Source: Desulfobacterales bacterium (lineage in GTDB: Bacteria > Desulfobacterota > Desulfobacteria > Desulfobacterales > CAFBRK01). From it: DNA of 57,152 nt. The notes under the pieces were generated by a model, which was not told the origin of the DNA, searched no databases, and worked only from the letters and a program-made list of their open reading frames with translations. Where the stretch lies: the NCBI GenBank assembly GCA_021737185.1, contig JAIPEL010000014.1:1-57152 (forward strand), written 5' to 3'. Made by a program: the position numbers and the translations under genes. Below, one piece after another: positions 33,298 through 42,030 of this stretch; the stretch's first letter is position 1, and each line of letters begins with the position of its first letter.

Positions 33298-35039
33298 TAC
33301 CAGTTGAACACCTGGTCGAGTTCCTCGTCCTTGACCCCGAAGGTAACACCGTGGGGCGGCAGGGATTCTTTTTTGAAGTAGTCCGGCAGCCGGTCGTCCT
33401 GGGGGGTAAAGCCTGCGGCCTTGTTGAAGTCCCGCTCGGCCTTGAGGATCTGCTTTCCCAAGGCGGTCACGTCGTCTGCCGTCAGGTTCTGGCCGGTAAA
33501 CGCGCTGAGCATGTCGAGCAGGGCCTGGAAGGTGTCTTCCTGGTCCAGAATCGCAAACGCGATAAAGAGGCACATGCCGGTGGAGTCGATGGCCGCAGTG
33601 GCGATCTGAAGGTTTCGGGACAGCTCCACCTGCCCTTCGGGCTTGAGGGGGTTGACGCTGCCGCCGACATTGAGAAGGTTGGTGGCCACCGCATAGCCTG
33701 CGGTGTGGTCCGCTCCCATGGTGCTGGTGGCGTAGGTCACCCCGATTCCTTGAACGCCGCGCGGGTCGTAGGCCGGCATGGACTGGCGCTTGACCACCGG
33801 CACCCTTTCGACGCCGAGGACCTGGCCGGCGACCGCGGCGCCGTTTCCGAGCACCCTGCCCATGGGCGTTCCTTTTCCGACCTCCTTGACCAGGTTGATG
33901 GCCGCCTGGGCATCGCCGAAGGCCGCGATACCGGCCTCCATGGCCACACCGATGGTGGCGCCCATCTCGATGGTGTCCAGTCCGAAGTCGTCGTCGAGCC
34001 GGTCGAGCTGGGCGATGGCGTCCAGGTCGTCGATGCCGCAGTTGCCGCCGTGGGCCCACACCGTCTCATACTCGGGCTGCTTGGTCACAAAGCCCCCGTC
34101 TTTGTCGTAGTAGGTCCCCGAGCAGCGAATCACGCACCCGCGGTGGCACCCATGGGTGGCGCTGCCTTTACCGCCGCGCTGGTTCTCGGTCTCGGCCTGG
34201 GTCTCGCCGCTGATCTTGGAGCAGCCTTCGAAGTTGCCCCACATGAAGTTCCGGGTCGGGTAGGCGCCGGCTTCGTTGACGACGTTGGTCAGCACGTTCG
34301 TCCCATAGGTCGGAAGGCCTTCGCCGGTGACCGGATGCTTGCGCAGGCCCTGGACGAACCGGGTGTTGGCCTCCTTGAACTTGTCCACGTCGGCCGCCTG
34401 GCGGGGGGACGTTCCGCTGTCGTCGATGACGATCGCCTTGATCCCCTTGGATCCCATCACGGCGCCCACCCCGCCTCTTCCGGCATGCCGGGTGGGACGA
34501 AGCTCCATATCGGTGAAGGCCACCGAAGCCGCCGACAGCTTCATCTCCCCGGCCTGACCGATGGTGATGCAGCCGATCTTGTCGCCGTATTCGGCCTTCA
34601 TTTTGTCCACGGTATCGTAGTTGCCCAGCATCTTTAAGCTGCCGTCGGCGGCGATCTTTACGCCGTCTTTGCTGATGAACACCTTGTACAGGGTGTCATC
34701 CTCGGGCTTTCCTTCCAGGACGATGGCGGCATAGCCGAGGCGGGCCAGCATCTGGCTGGGCTGTCCGCCGGAGTTGGCCTCCTTGATTCCCCCGGTCAGG
34801 GGGCTCTTGCAGCCCACGGAGATCCTTCCCGACATGGCCCCCAGGCTTCCGCTGAGCAGACCGGGGCAGATCACCAGTTTGTTTTCCGCGCTGAGCGGAT
34901 GGCAGGTGGGCGGGACTTCCTTTGCGATGAGCGTCGAGGTCAGGGCGCGCCCGCCGAGGCCCGCGTATGCCCCGAGTCCCTCTTCGGTGGCCTGCGGTCC
35001 GCCTTCTGCCCCCGTGTTGATCCTCAGTATCTTGTCCAT
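33297..35039 (-). CDS. aor: Aldehyde:ferredoxin oxidoreductase (tungsten, AOR family)
   Basis: 580 aa, near the family norm of ~600. The N-terminal molybdopterin-binding domain has GGRALTSTLIAKEV, PGLLSGS and SGRISVGCKSPLTGGIKEANSGG; the FeS region is HGCHRGCVIRCSG, where three cysteines are spaced C-x3-C-x3-C rather than the textbook C-x2-C-x3-C. The DTIEMGATIGVAMEAG and GVTYATSTMGADHTAGY stretches are typical. It oxidises aldehydes to acids with a ferredoxin acceptor. It stands alone. Weak promoter signs: TTGACA at 35146-35141 (minus). Confidence 0.92.
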   Translation of the reverse strand: MDKILRINTGAEGGPQATEEGLGAYAGLGGRALTSTLIAKEVPPTCHPLSAENKLVICPGLLSGSLGAMSGRISVGCKSPLTGGIKEANSGGQPSQMLARLGYAAIVLEGKPEDDTLYKVFISKDGVKIAADGSLKMLGNYDTVDKMKAEYGDKIGCITIGQAGEMKLSAASVAFTDMELRPTRHAGRGGVGAVMGSKGIKAIVIDDSGTSPRQAADVDKFKEANTRFVQGLRKHPVTGEGLPTYGTNVLTNVVNEAGAYPTRNFMWGNFEGCSKISGETQAETENQRGGKGSATHGCHRGCVIRCSGTYYDKDGGFVTKQPEYETVWAHGGNCGIDDLDAIAQLDRLDDDFGLDTIEMGATIGVAMEAGIAAFGDAQAAINLVKEVGKGTPMGRVLGNGAAVAGQVLGVERVPVVKRQSMPAYDPRGVQGIGVTYATSTMGADHTAGYAVATNLLNVGGSVNPLKPEGQVELSRNLQIATAAIDSTGMCLFIAFAILDQEDTFQALLDMLSAFTGQNLTADDVTALGKQILKAERDFNKAAGFTPQDDRLPDYFKKESLPPHGVTFGVKDEELDQVFNW

Positions 35040-35213
35040 GGATGCCTCCTTTCCAGTTTCGGCATGTCACTGCTCAGGGTTGGCTTTGCATTTGCATTTT
35101 CGATGATGATGGTATGGTAATAAGAAGGTATTCTCTGTGATGTCAAGGAATTCTCAAAATGACAGGCGCCGGGGGATTTTGAGGAACCAATTGATTTCAA
35201 ATATGAAATATGA

Positions 35214-35255
35214 GAAAAGCGCATAGCGCTTTTCTTGAGCGCGGCAAAGCCGCGC
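35214..35255. other. Two adjacent small hairpins upstream of AOR/xthA
   Basis: GAAAAGCGC-ATA-GCGCTTTTC (35214-35234) and GCGCGGC-AAA-GCCGCGC (35239-35255), both perfect, lie back to back between divergent genes. They could be terminators or regulatory hairpins. The rest of 35040-35352 holds no gene. Confidence 0.4.
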
Positions 35256-35352
35256 AACTGCTTTCAGAGGCAGAATTATTCAAATTTGGCATCGGCCCGA
35301 CTTGACCGATACAACGGGACGGATATCAAATTGGATACAGGAGCAGAACGGC

Positions 35353-36126
35353 ATGAAAATCGCCAGTTTTAACGTCAATGGAATTCGGGCCCGAATGCCG
35401 GTGCTCGTCCGCTGGCTGGCTTCCGAAAAGCCCGACATTGTCTGCCTGCAGGAAACCAAGGTCCAGGACGCGGATTTTCCCGTCACCGAGTTGACCGAAG
35501 CAGGCTATCAGTGCGCCTATCGGGGCCAGAAAAGCTACAACGGGGTCGCCATCCTGAGCCGGGTCGTACCCGAGCAGGTCGATGCCGGATTCGGCGACGA
35601 ATTCGACAAGGAGGCCCGTCTGATCGCGGCGCGGTTCGGCGGTCTCTGGGTGGTCAACACCTATATCCCCCAGGGGCAGGATCCGGCCTCTGAAAAATTC
35701 CGATACAAGCTCGAATGGATCGCCCGACTCGGCCGGTTCTTTTCCGAGGGCTTTCTACCGGCAGACCCGCTGGTCTGGGTGGGAGATTTCAACGTGGCGC
35801 CGAGCCCGCTCGACGTGTATGATCCACAGACGCTGTTAGGCAGCGTTTGCTATCATCCGGAGGAGCACCGCGCCCTTTCGGCAGTTGAACGGTGGGGGTT
35901 TGTCGACATTTACCGGCGGCATCGGCCGGAAGACCCCTCATTTTCATTCTTCGACTACCGGGTCCCCAATGCGGTAAAGCGCGGCATCGGCTGGCGCATC
36001 GACCATATCTGGGCCACCGAATCGATGGCCGAAAAATCGACCGGCGCCTGGATCGACCTGGAGCCGCGGACTTGGGAAAAACCGTCGGATCACACGTTTA
36101 TTTTGGCAGAGTTTGATTTAGCTTAA
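35353..36126 (+). CDS. xthA: Exodeoxyribonuclease III
   Basis: 257 aa, family length. The start was set at MKIASFNVNGIRARM, the usual N-terminus, with AGGAG 9 bases upstream; the frame extends 17 codons further. Catalytic motifs: FNVNGIRAR (Asn), LQETKVQD (Glu), GDFNVAP (Asp/Asn), and WRIDHIWAT with the terminal SDHTFILAEFDL His. It acts on abasic sites and 3' blocks in base-excision repair. Confidence 0.95.
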   Translation: MKIASFNVNGIRARMPVLVRWLASEKPDIVCLQETKVQDADFPVTELTEAGYQCAYRGQKSYNGVAILSRVVPEQVDAGFGDEFDKEARLIAARFGGLWVVNTYIPQGQDPASEKFRYKLEWIARLGRFFSEGFLPADPLVWVGDFNVAPSPLDVYDPQTLLGSVCYHPEEHRALSAVERWGFVDIYRRHRPEDPSFSFFDYRVPNAVKRGIGWRIDHIWATESMAEKSTGAWIDLEPRTWEKPSDHTFILAEFDLA

Positions 36127-36169
36127 AATTACAGGGAAATATATGAATTGAGCCTATACAATTGTTCGA

Positions 36170-36335
36170 TGCGATTGAACGCACAAATCCGAAGCACGAA
36201 ATCCGAAATTCGAAACAAATTCCAATGACCGAAATTCCAATGACCGAAACTTCGCCGCTTTGGATATTTTGTTTTTGATCATTCGGATTTCGGATTTTTT
36301 TCGGATTTCGGTATTCGGATTTCGAATTTTTGCTT
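36170..36335. repeat. Inverted array of TTCGGATTTCG/CGAAATCCGAA units, copy 1
   Basis: 36170-36255 reads GCACAAATCCGAAGCACGAAATCCGAAATTCGAAAC plus CCAATGACCGAA; 36280-36330 gives the complement (CATTCGGATTTCGGATTT...). Relatives lie at 50141 and 54125. Confidence 0.75.
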
Positions 36336-36400
36336 CCCCAAACCTCTGCATGGCCCTGAAGCTCGATAGGCCGAAAAGCGAATCACAAAGGTTGAACCGG

Positions 36401-37408
36401 ATGTATTTATATCGCAAACGAAAAGGAAACGAGACGCACTATTCGATCCGGGAGTCTTTCCGGGAGCAGGGCTGCTGGAAATCGCGGCACCTGTTTGACC
36501 TGGGCACGGATCCGGCCGCCTACATCGTCTATCCGGGAGGCTGCAGCTACTACTACGATGAGCGCATCGAAGAGGCTCTCGCCGAAAAGGGGACATCACC
36601 CGCCCCCGACGATCTGGACACGATTTTCTGGGATTTCCTCGATCCCGAAGTCAAGCGGGTCATCGAGGGCTTTCAGCGGCCGGCAAGCCGCCGGTGGCGT
36701 CGCTCACGGCCCGAGGACACCCCTCCCCGCTCTGGGGTCCACCTCTTCGACAAGCGCAGGATTCATTTTCTGCGCTGCGGACAGATTGATCAGAGCCGGA
36801 TCGGACGGGTGCCGCCGCGCTTTTTCAAGGCGGCCTGGCGTAAATCCCGCGATGAGATCGAACAGATGCTCACCGAACAGGAGCGGATCTTGAAGGCCCA
36901 CGAGCGGGCGACCTATGTCTACACGATTTTCAATCTCCAGCGGTTCTTTTCCAGCCCCTTTGCCAAGCAGAACCCGGGGGCCGTGGACCGCAACGCCCTG
37001 GACGGGTTTTTCATCGAGTCGGTCTGCGAGCTGAACGATGACCAACAGTTCTGGAAAGGGGCGCCGGAAGCAAACCGGCTTCGATCCGCGCTGGTCAAAT
37101 ACGTGGTCATGTATTTCGACGGCAGCTTTGACCGCCCCAGCCTGCTTCAGGATTATTTCGAGGACTTCATCAACCGGCGGCGGCAGTATATTCCGCCCGA
37201 AAAGGTGCGGCAACGGATGCAGCAGGCAGGCGAGCTGTTCGGGACCAGCGTTGACGCTCTTAAAGAAATGAACCGCAGGGAGCTGACCCGGATCTATCGG
37301 AAACTGGCGCTCCAGCATCACCCGGACCAGGGCGGCAGTCAGGAGACGTTCGTGCGGCTGACCGAGACCTACCAGATACTCTTAAAAGCCAAAAAGCCGG
37401 GAAAATAG
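36401..37408 (+). CDS. J-domain protein (DnaJ-like C-terminal domain)
   Basis: 335 aa. The first ~250 residues have no family I can name (MYLYRKRKGNETHYSIRESF; SRHLFDLGTDPAAYIVYPGG; HLFDKRRIHFLRC). The last ~60 residues are a J domain with the HPD tripeptide in RELTRIYRKLALQHHPDQGGSQETFVRLTETYQIL. A J domain at the C-terminus usually marks a co-chaperone that delivers a client to DnaK. The ATG at 36401 has AAAGG nine bases upstream; the ATG at 36350 is an alternative. Confidence 0.78.
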   Translation: MYLYRKRKGNETHYSIRESFREQGCWKSRHLFDLGTDPAAYIVYPGGCSYYYDERIEEALAEKGTSPAPDDLDTIFWDFLDPEVKRVIEGFQRPASRRWRRSRPEDTPPRSGVHLFDKRRIHFLRCGQIDQSRIGRVPPRFFKAAWRKSRDEIEQMLTEQERILKAHERATYVYTIFNLQRFFSSPFAKQNPGAVDRNALDGFFIESVCELNDDQQFWKGAPEANRLRSALVKYVVMYFDGSFDRPSLLQDYFEDFINRRRQYIPPEKVRQRMQQAGELFGTSVDALKEMNRRELTRIYRKLALQHHPDQGGSQETFVRLTETYQILLKAKKPGK

Positions 37409-37428
37409 CCCCCGGCCTTTTGGCTTTT
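37384..37428 (+). terminator. Rho-independent terminator of the J-domain gene
   Basis: AAAAGCCAAAAAGCCGGG (37384-37401) pairs with CCCGGCCTTTTGGCTTTT (37411-37428), loop AAAATAGCC. The stop codon TAG lies within the loop. Confidence 0.85.
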
Positions 37429-37547
37429 ACGAGTTTGTAACGCATAAATTTATAAACGAAAACCGCTTTGGCAAAAGACGGAGAGTAAATCCCGGCTCGC
37501 CAGTATTTCAACGGATCATACAAAATCATGAAGCGATAGGTTTTCGT

Positions 37548-38636
37548 TTATCCGTTCTTCCGCTCAAATTCCTTCATGAAATCGACGAGCGCCTCGACGC
37601 CTTCTTTGGGCATCGGGTTGTAGATCGAGGCCCGGCAGCCGCCCACCGAGCGATGCCCCTTCAGGCCGCCGAGGTCGTTTTCCAGGGCTTCGGCCACGAA
37701 CTTCTTTTCCAGCGCCTCGCTGGGCAGCCGGAAGGTCACGTTCATCATGGAACGGCTGTCGACGTCGGCGGTCCCCCGGTAAAATCCGGAACCGTCGATG
37801 AACCCATACAGCGTTTCGGCCTTTTCCCGGTTGGCGGCCTCCATTTTGTCAAGACCGCCGACAGTCTCCTCCAGCCACTTGAGCACGAGCTGCACCGTAT
37901 AGATGGCAAAGCACGGCGGGGTGTTGTACAGGGAATTCTTGGCGGCATAGGTGGTGTATTTGAGCATCGACGGCAGATCGTCGGGCACCTTGGCAAGCAT
38001 GTCGTCCCGGATAATGGCCAGGCAAACCCCCGCCGGTCCGATGTTCTTCTGGGCGCCGGCATAGATCAGGCCGAAGCCGGAGGCATCGAACCGTCGGCTC
38101 AAAATGTCCGAGGACATATCCGCCACCAGGGGTGCGCCGCCGGTATCGGGAAATTTCGCCCACTGGGTTCCCTTGATGGTGTTGTTGGAGGTGATGTGGA
38201 CGAATGCCGCATCCGGCCGGTATTCGATCCCTTTGGGAATATAGGCGAAATCGCGGTCTTCAGAGGAGGCGGCCACTCGGACCGACTTTCCCAAAACCTG
38301 CGCCTCCTTGATGGCCTTGGTCGACCAGGTGCCGGTGTTGACGTAGTCGGCCGTGTCGCCGGCGGCCAGAAAATTCATCGGAATCAGGGCAAACTGCAGG
38401 CTGGCGCCGCCCTGCATGAAGAGCACCTTGAACCGGTCGTCCAGATCGAGCAGGCGTCGGATACGTGCGACTGCGTCGTTGATCACCTCGTCAAAGGCCG
38501 GAGAGCGGTGGCTCACCTCTGTGATCGACATCCCCGTGCCGGCAAAGTTCAGAAAATTATCCTGGATTTCCTCGAGCACCGGAAGCGGCAGCGCGGCCGG
38601 CCCCGGGTTGAAATTGAAGATGCGATGGTCCTTCAT
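37548..38636 (-). CDS. serC: Phosphoserine aminotransferase
   Basis: 362 aa, normal for SerC. N-terminal FNFNPGPAALPLPVLEEIQ, GTGMSITEVSHRSPAF, FMQGGASLQFALIPMN, and the PLP lysine in YAGAQKNIGPAGV. Strong ribosome site (AGGAGGAGG). It makes phosphoserine from 3-phosphohydroxypyruvate and glutamate in serine biosynthesis, and can also serve pyridoxal phosphate synthesis. A 0.7-kb gap (38637-39323) lies upstream, with a palindromic repeat at 39050. TTGACA is present at 38760-38755 (minus) but with no convincing -10. Confidence 0.95.
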   Translation of the reverse strand: MKDHRIFNFNPGPAALPLPVLEEIQDNFLNFAGTGMSITEVSHRSPAFDEVINDAVARIRRLLDLDDRFKVLFMQGGASLQFALIPMNFLAAGDTADYVNTGTWSTKAIKEAQVLGKSVRVAASSEDRDFAYIPKGIEYRPDAAFVHITSNNTIKGTQWAKFPDTGGAPLVADMSSDILSRRFDASGFGLIYAGAQKNIGPAGVCLAIIRDDMLAKVPDDLPSMLKYTTYAAKNSLYNTPPCFAIYTVQLVLKWLEETVGGLDKMEAANREKAETLYGFIDGSGFYRGTADVDSRSMMNVTFRLPSEALEKKFVAEALENDLGGLKGHRSVGGCRASIYNPMPKEGVEALVDFMKEFERKNG

Positions 38637-39049
38637 CGGGCGTCCTCCTCCTTTTTGCTGATCAGCCGGTCATTGAATTCGATCCCGGAGGCACTGTCTG
38701 CCACCGGGCAGGTTCGGCGCGTAAAAACGTTATCTGCACAAATCGATCCTTCCTTGTCAAACCCTATTTTGTGGGGATGGTCACCCCTCGCTCCCGTTCC
38801 GGACGGAATTATGTACCAGTTTAAGGCTGCAGTCAGGGCAGTGGGGGGATCTTCCCGGAAGCCGTGAAAAACTCGGAGCCAAATGGCCGTAGAACCGAAC
38901 AGGGACTTGCTGTCGGAAAGAAGGCCGATTTCCGCGACTCGACCTGCCGGCTTGACAATACCGCCGGCGATCTTTATCAAAGCTCATGTGAAACTTCGAC
39001 CGAGGCCGGCGGCAATAACCGACCTGTCCCCGCCTTGGGTTTTGGAGGT

Positions 39050-39124
39050 TGGAGGGCCACGCTCCGTCGTGGCCGGTATTGGGTCATTGCTGGCAACACA
39101 GACGCGACAGAGCGCGTCCCTCCA
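39050..39124. repeat. Palindromic repeat TGGAGGG(C/A)C(A/G)CGCTC..., ends inverted
   Basis: Left arm 39050-39074 (TGGAGGGCCACGCTCCGTCG) and right arm 39101-39124 (complement of TGGAGGGACGCGCTCTGTCG) have the same sequence with only a few differences. No gene lies in 38637-39323. GTGAAACTTCG and GATCAAACTGG blocks here also occur near the window end at 56980-57050. Confidence 0.7.
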
Positions 39125-39323
39125 CCGGCAGAGGCTTCGACACAAGTTTCAGGTTTGATCAAACTGGCAGGCTAATGCCAAAAAATTCCGATAGAATTCC
39201 CTACGGCAACCCTTGAATTTGGAATCTTGAATCGATCCGGATAGCAGCGAGGCTGGCATCGACATTTTTTCCTCACCTTTACCCCCCGGGGTCGGCGCCG
39301 GGGCGGAACAGAAAGCAGGACCA

Positions 39324-40625
39324 ATGAAGATTTACGACTACCCGTCCGAGGCGGCGGAAAAGAAGCTATCGTCGATCGTGGACCGGGGGCTGACCTTCCG
39401 AAAAAAAGACCAGCAGGCGGTTTCCCGGATCCTGGATGATGTCAGGCAACATGGAGACGATGCCCTGGTTCGCTACACCCGGCAGTTCGACGCGCCTGAA
39501 ATGTCCGTCGACCGGCTCCTGGTCTCTGAAAGGGAGATCAAAGAAGCGGTCAAAGCCGTGGATCAATCCTTTACGCGGGCACTGAACCGGGCCGCCGCCC
39601 AGATCGAGTCGTTTCACCGGCGCCAGCTCCCCCAGTCCTGGATCACCACGGACCGGCCAGGCACCCTGCTGGGGCAGATGGTCCACCCGGTAAAACGGGC
39701 CGGGGTCTACGTGCCCGGCGCCAGGGGTGGGAAAACGCCCCTGGTGTCGTCGGTGCTCATGGGGGCGATCCCGGCCAAAATCGCCGGGGTCGAAGAAATC
39801 GTGATGGCGACCCCCCCCATGGAAGACGGAGCGGTCAATGCGCATCTGCTGGCCGCGGCCAAAAAGGTCGGGGTCGACAAGGTCTTCAAGGTCGGCAGCG
39901 CCTGGGCCGTGGGCGCCATGGCCTATGGAACCGAGTCGATTCCGAAGGTGGATGTGATCGTCGGACCGGGCAACATCTATGTTACCCTGGCCAAGAAACT
40001 CGTGGCCGGCACCGTGGGCATCGACATGATCGCCGGTCCCAGCGAAATCCTGGTCATCGCAGACGACAAGGCCGATCCCGCGTTTGCCGCAGCGGACCTG
40101 CTTTCCCAGGCCGAGCACGATCCCCTGTCTTCGGCCATTTTGATCACCCCCTCCCGGCCGCTGGCCGAGGCAGTGGTCGCCCGATTAAAGGAGCAGATCG
40201 AATCGCTTGACCGAAAAGAGATCGCCGCAGAATCGATCAAGCGCTTCGGCGCGTTGCTGGTGGTATCCGATCTGGCGGCCGCCGTGGCGCTGGCCAACCG
40301 GATCGCCCCGGAACACCTGGAGCTGCTGGTGGAAAACCCTTTCGACCTGCTGGCGGAAATTCGAAACGCCGGCGCCGTCTTTCTCGGCAGCTACACTCCC
40401 GAGCCGATCGGAGACTACATCGCCGGTCCCAACCACGTGCTGCCCACAGCCGGAACCGCACGGTTCGCTTCGGCCCTATCCGTGGACCACTTCGTCAAAA
40501 AAACGAGCGTCCTCCGGTACTCCCGTGAGGCTTTCCAGCGCGAAGCAAAAGACGCCGCCCGCCTGGCCGATATCGAAGGGCTGGGGGCCCATGCCCGGTC
40601 GATCCGGGTGAGGCTGGGGAAGTAG
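39324..40625 (+). CDS. hisD: Histidinol dehydrogenase
   Basis: 433 aa, typical length. Signatures: GGKTPLVSSVLMGAIPAKIAGV, DVIVGPGNIYVTLAKK, IDMIAGPSEILVIAD, the zinc ligands in SQAEHDPLS, IGDYIAGPNHVLPT, ALSVDHFVKKTS and GLGAHARSI. It carries out the last two steps of histidine biosynthesis. It stands apart from other his genes and is followed at once by a TTGATTGG array. No partner gene. Confidence 0.97.
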   Translation: MKIYDYPSEAAEKKLSSIVDRGLTFRKKDQQAVSRILDDVRQHGDDALVRYTRQFDAPEMSVDRLLVSEREIKEAVKAVDQSFTRALNRAAAQIESFHRRQLPQSWITTDRPGTLLGQMVHPVKRAGVYVPGARGGKTPLVSSVLMGAIPAKIAGVEEIVMATPPMEDGAVNAHLLAAAKKVGVDKVFKVGSAWAVGAMAYGTESIPKVDVIVGPGNIYVTLAKKLVAGTVGIDMIAGPSEILVIADDKADPAFAAADLLSQAEHDPLSSAILITPSRPLAEAVVARLKEQIESLDRKEIAAESIKRFGALLVVSDLAAAVALANRIAPEHLELLVENPFDLLAEIRNAGAVFLGSYTPEPIGDYIAGPNHVLPTAGTARFASALSVDHFVKKTSVLRYSREAFQREAKDAARLADIEGLGAHARSIRVRLGK

Positions 40626-40678
40626 TTGAATGGTTGATTGGTCGATTTGACAATTCAACGATTCGACCATTCGACCAA
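40626..40678. repeat. Inverted array of TTGATTGG octamers, copy C
   Basis: Starts with the base after the hisD stop: TTGAATGG TTGATTGG TCGATTTG, then CAATTCAACGATTCGACCATTCGACC. The arms meet head to head, and the last base is 5 bp before the next stop codon, so the element separates convergent genes. Confidence 0.8.
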
Positions 40679-40683
40679 GCCCC

Positions 40684-42030
40684 TCACGGCCGGCGCTGGC
40701 GCAGGGTGAGTCGCAGCAGGCGGGCCATGCCCCGGATCACCCCCCGGGAGACCTGCGGGCTTTTCCGCACCAGTTCATCGAAGGTCTCCGGAGCCATTTC
40801 CAGCAGCAGCGAGTCTTTTTCAGCCGCCGCCGTCGCACCCCGGGGTTCTTTCAGCAGGTAGGCGATCTCGCCGAGCATTTCTCCCGGATGGACTTCCCCG
40901 ATGCGTTCGAGGCCGCCTTCTGCCTCCAGGTAAATCCCGATTTCTCCGCTGAAGAGAAAAAAGATCTCGGTTCCTTGCTCCCCTGCGGAAAACAGGCGGC
41001 TTCCCGCCTCGACGCGCTTGAGTCGATCCCCGAAAAACCGCTTCGGATGCGCTAGAAGCTGGCGGTCGAGCCAGCCCTTTTTCTTCGCTTCCGGTTCTGC
41101 AAACAGCCGGTAGAGCCGTTCGATCAGAATCTGGTCGAGCTTTTCCAGGACGTAGACGAACTGGGCAAAGAAGAAAAACAGGGCAAACGAGAGATGAATC
41201 CAGATGATCAGCAGAATCACGGATCCGGTGACACCGTATATCATGCTGTAGCGGGCCACCCCGGCAAATCGGGCAAACAGCTCGTGGGAAAGAAGAACCA
41301 CAGCCGCGCAGAGCAGGGCTCCCACCATGCTGTTGAAGCTGCCGGGGCGCCGGGGCGGCACGAATCGATAGGATAGAAAAACCATAGCCACCGCCATGGC
41401 CCCGGGAACCAGCCGCTGCAGGTAGGGCATCATCGGTTCCGCGATCTGGCGAATCAACGGCTGATCGGCCATCATCCCCAGGATGAACTGCACCGCGACG
41501 CTGACAAGGGTTCCCACCAGCAGCGCACAGACCAGCAAAAACAGCACCCCCAGAGACAGCAGCTGTATCCCGAAAGAAGACCGGCTTCTTTCCAGGGCAA
41601 AAATGGTGCGAAAGCCGCGGTGCACGGCGAGCACCGCCCGCCGGCTTGCCCAGATCAGGCTGAGGGCCCCCAGAAGGCCGATGGCCGCAGTCCGGCCGCT
41701 GAGCAGGCCGATCCGCACCAGAAAATCCCGGTCGAGTTTTTCGCTGATGGACCGCAGAAAGTCGAACACCTGCACGGAGATTTCCGGATAGGCCGACAGA
41801 TAGCGGTCCAGGCCGATGATCAGCAGCAGAAAAAACGGGGGAATCGACAGCAGCAAAAACAGGGCCGAGGCGGCGGCATGGTTGATCAGCTCGTTTTCAT
41901 CGAACATCGATGCGCTGATCATCAGCTTTTGCATCATCGCCCGAACCCGCCACCACAGGCCATGGGGGCTCTCCCGGCTTTCGGCCGGAAACGGTTGCCG
42001 GTCCTTTGTCTTTTCCGGGGCTGGGTTCAA
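40684..42030 (-). CDS. YihY/virulence factor BrkB membrane protein with C-terminal cyclic-nucleotide-binding domain
   Basis: 448 aa. Residues ~45-300 contain about six membrane helices of the YihY family (AAASALFLLLSIPPFFLLLIIGL; IGLLGALSLIWASRRAVLAVHRGF; LCAAVVLLSHELFARFAG). Residues ~330-448 are a cNMP-binding domain (LKRVEAGSRLFSAGEQGTEIFFLFSGEIGIYLE; HPGEMLGEIAYLLKEPRGATAAAE), which ends at the phosphate-binding cassette GEIAYLL...ATA. Membrane protein and nucleotide sensor on one chain is unusual. It overlaps the radical SAM gene by 4 bases (ATGA). Confidence 0.85.
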   Translation of the reverse strand: MNPAPEKTKDRQPFPAESRESPHGLWWRVRAMMQKLMISASMFDENELINHAAASALFLLLSIPPFFLLLIIGLDRYLSAYPEISVQVFDFLRSISEKLDRDFLVRIGLLSGRTAAIGLLGALSLIWASRRAVLAVHRGFRTIFALERSRSSFGIQLLSLGVLFLLVCALLVGTLVSVAVQFILGMMADQPLIRQIAEPMMPYLQRLVPGAMAVAMVFLSYRFVPPRRPGSFNSMVGALLCAAVVLLSHELFARFAGVARYSMIYGVTGSVILLIIWIHLSFALFFFFAQFVYVLEKLDQILIERLYRLFAEPEAKKKGWLDRQLLAHPKRFFGDRLKRVEAGSRLFSAGEQGTEIFFLFSGEIGIYLEAEGGLERIGEVHPGEMLGEIAYLLKEPRGATAAAEKDSLLLEMAPETFDELVRKSPQVSRGVIRGMARLLRLTLRQRRP

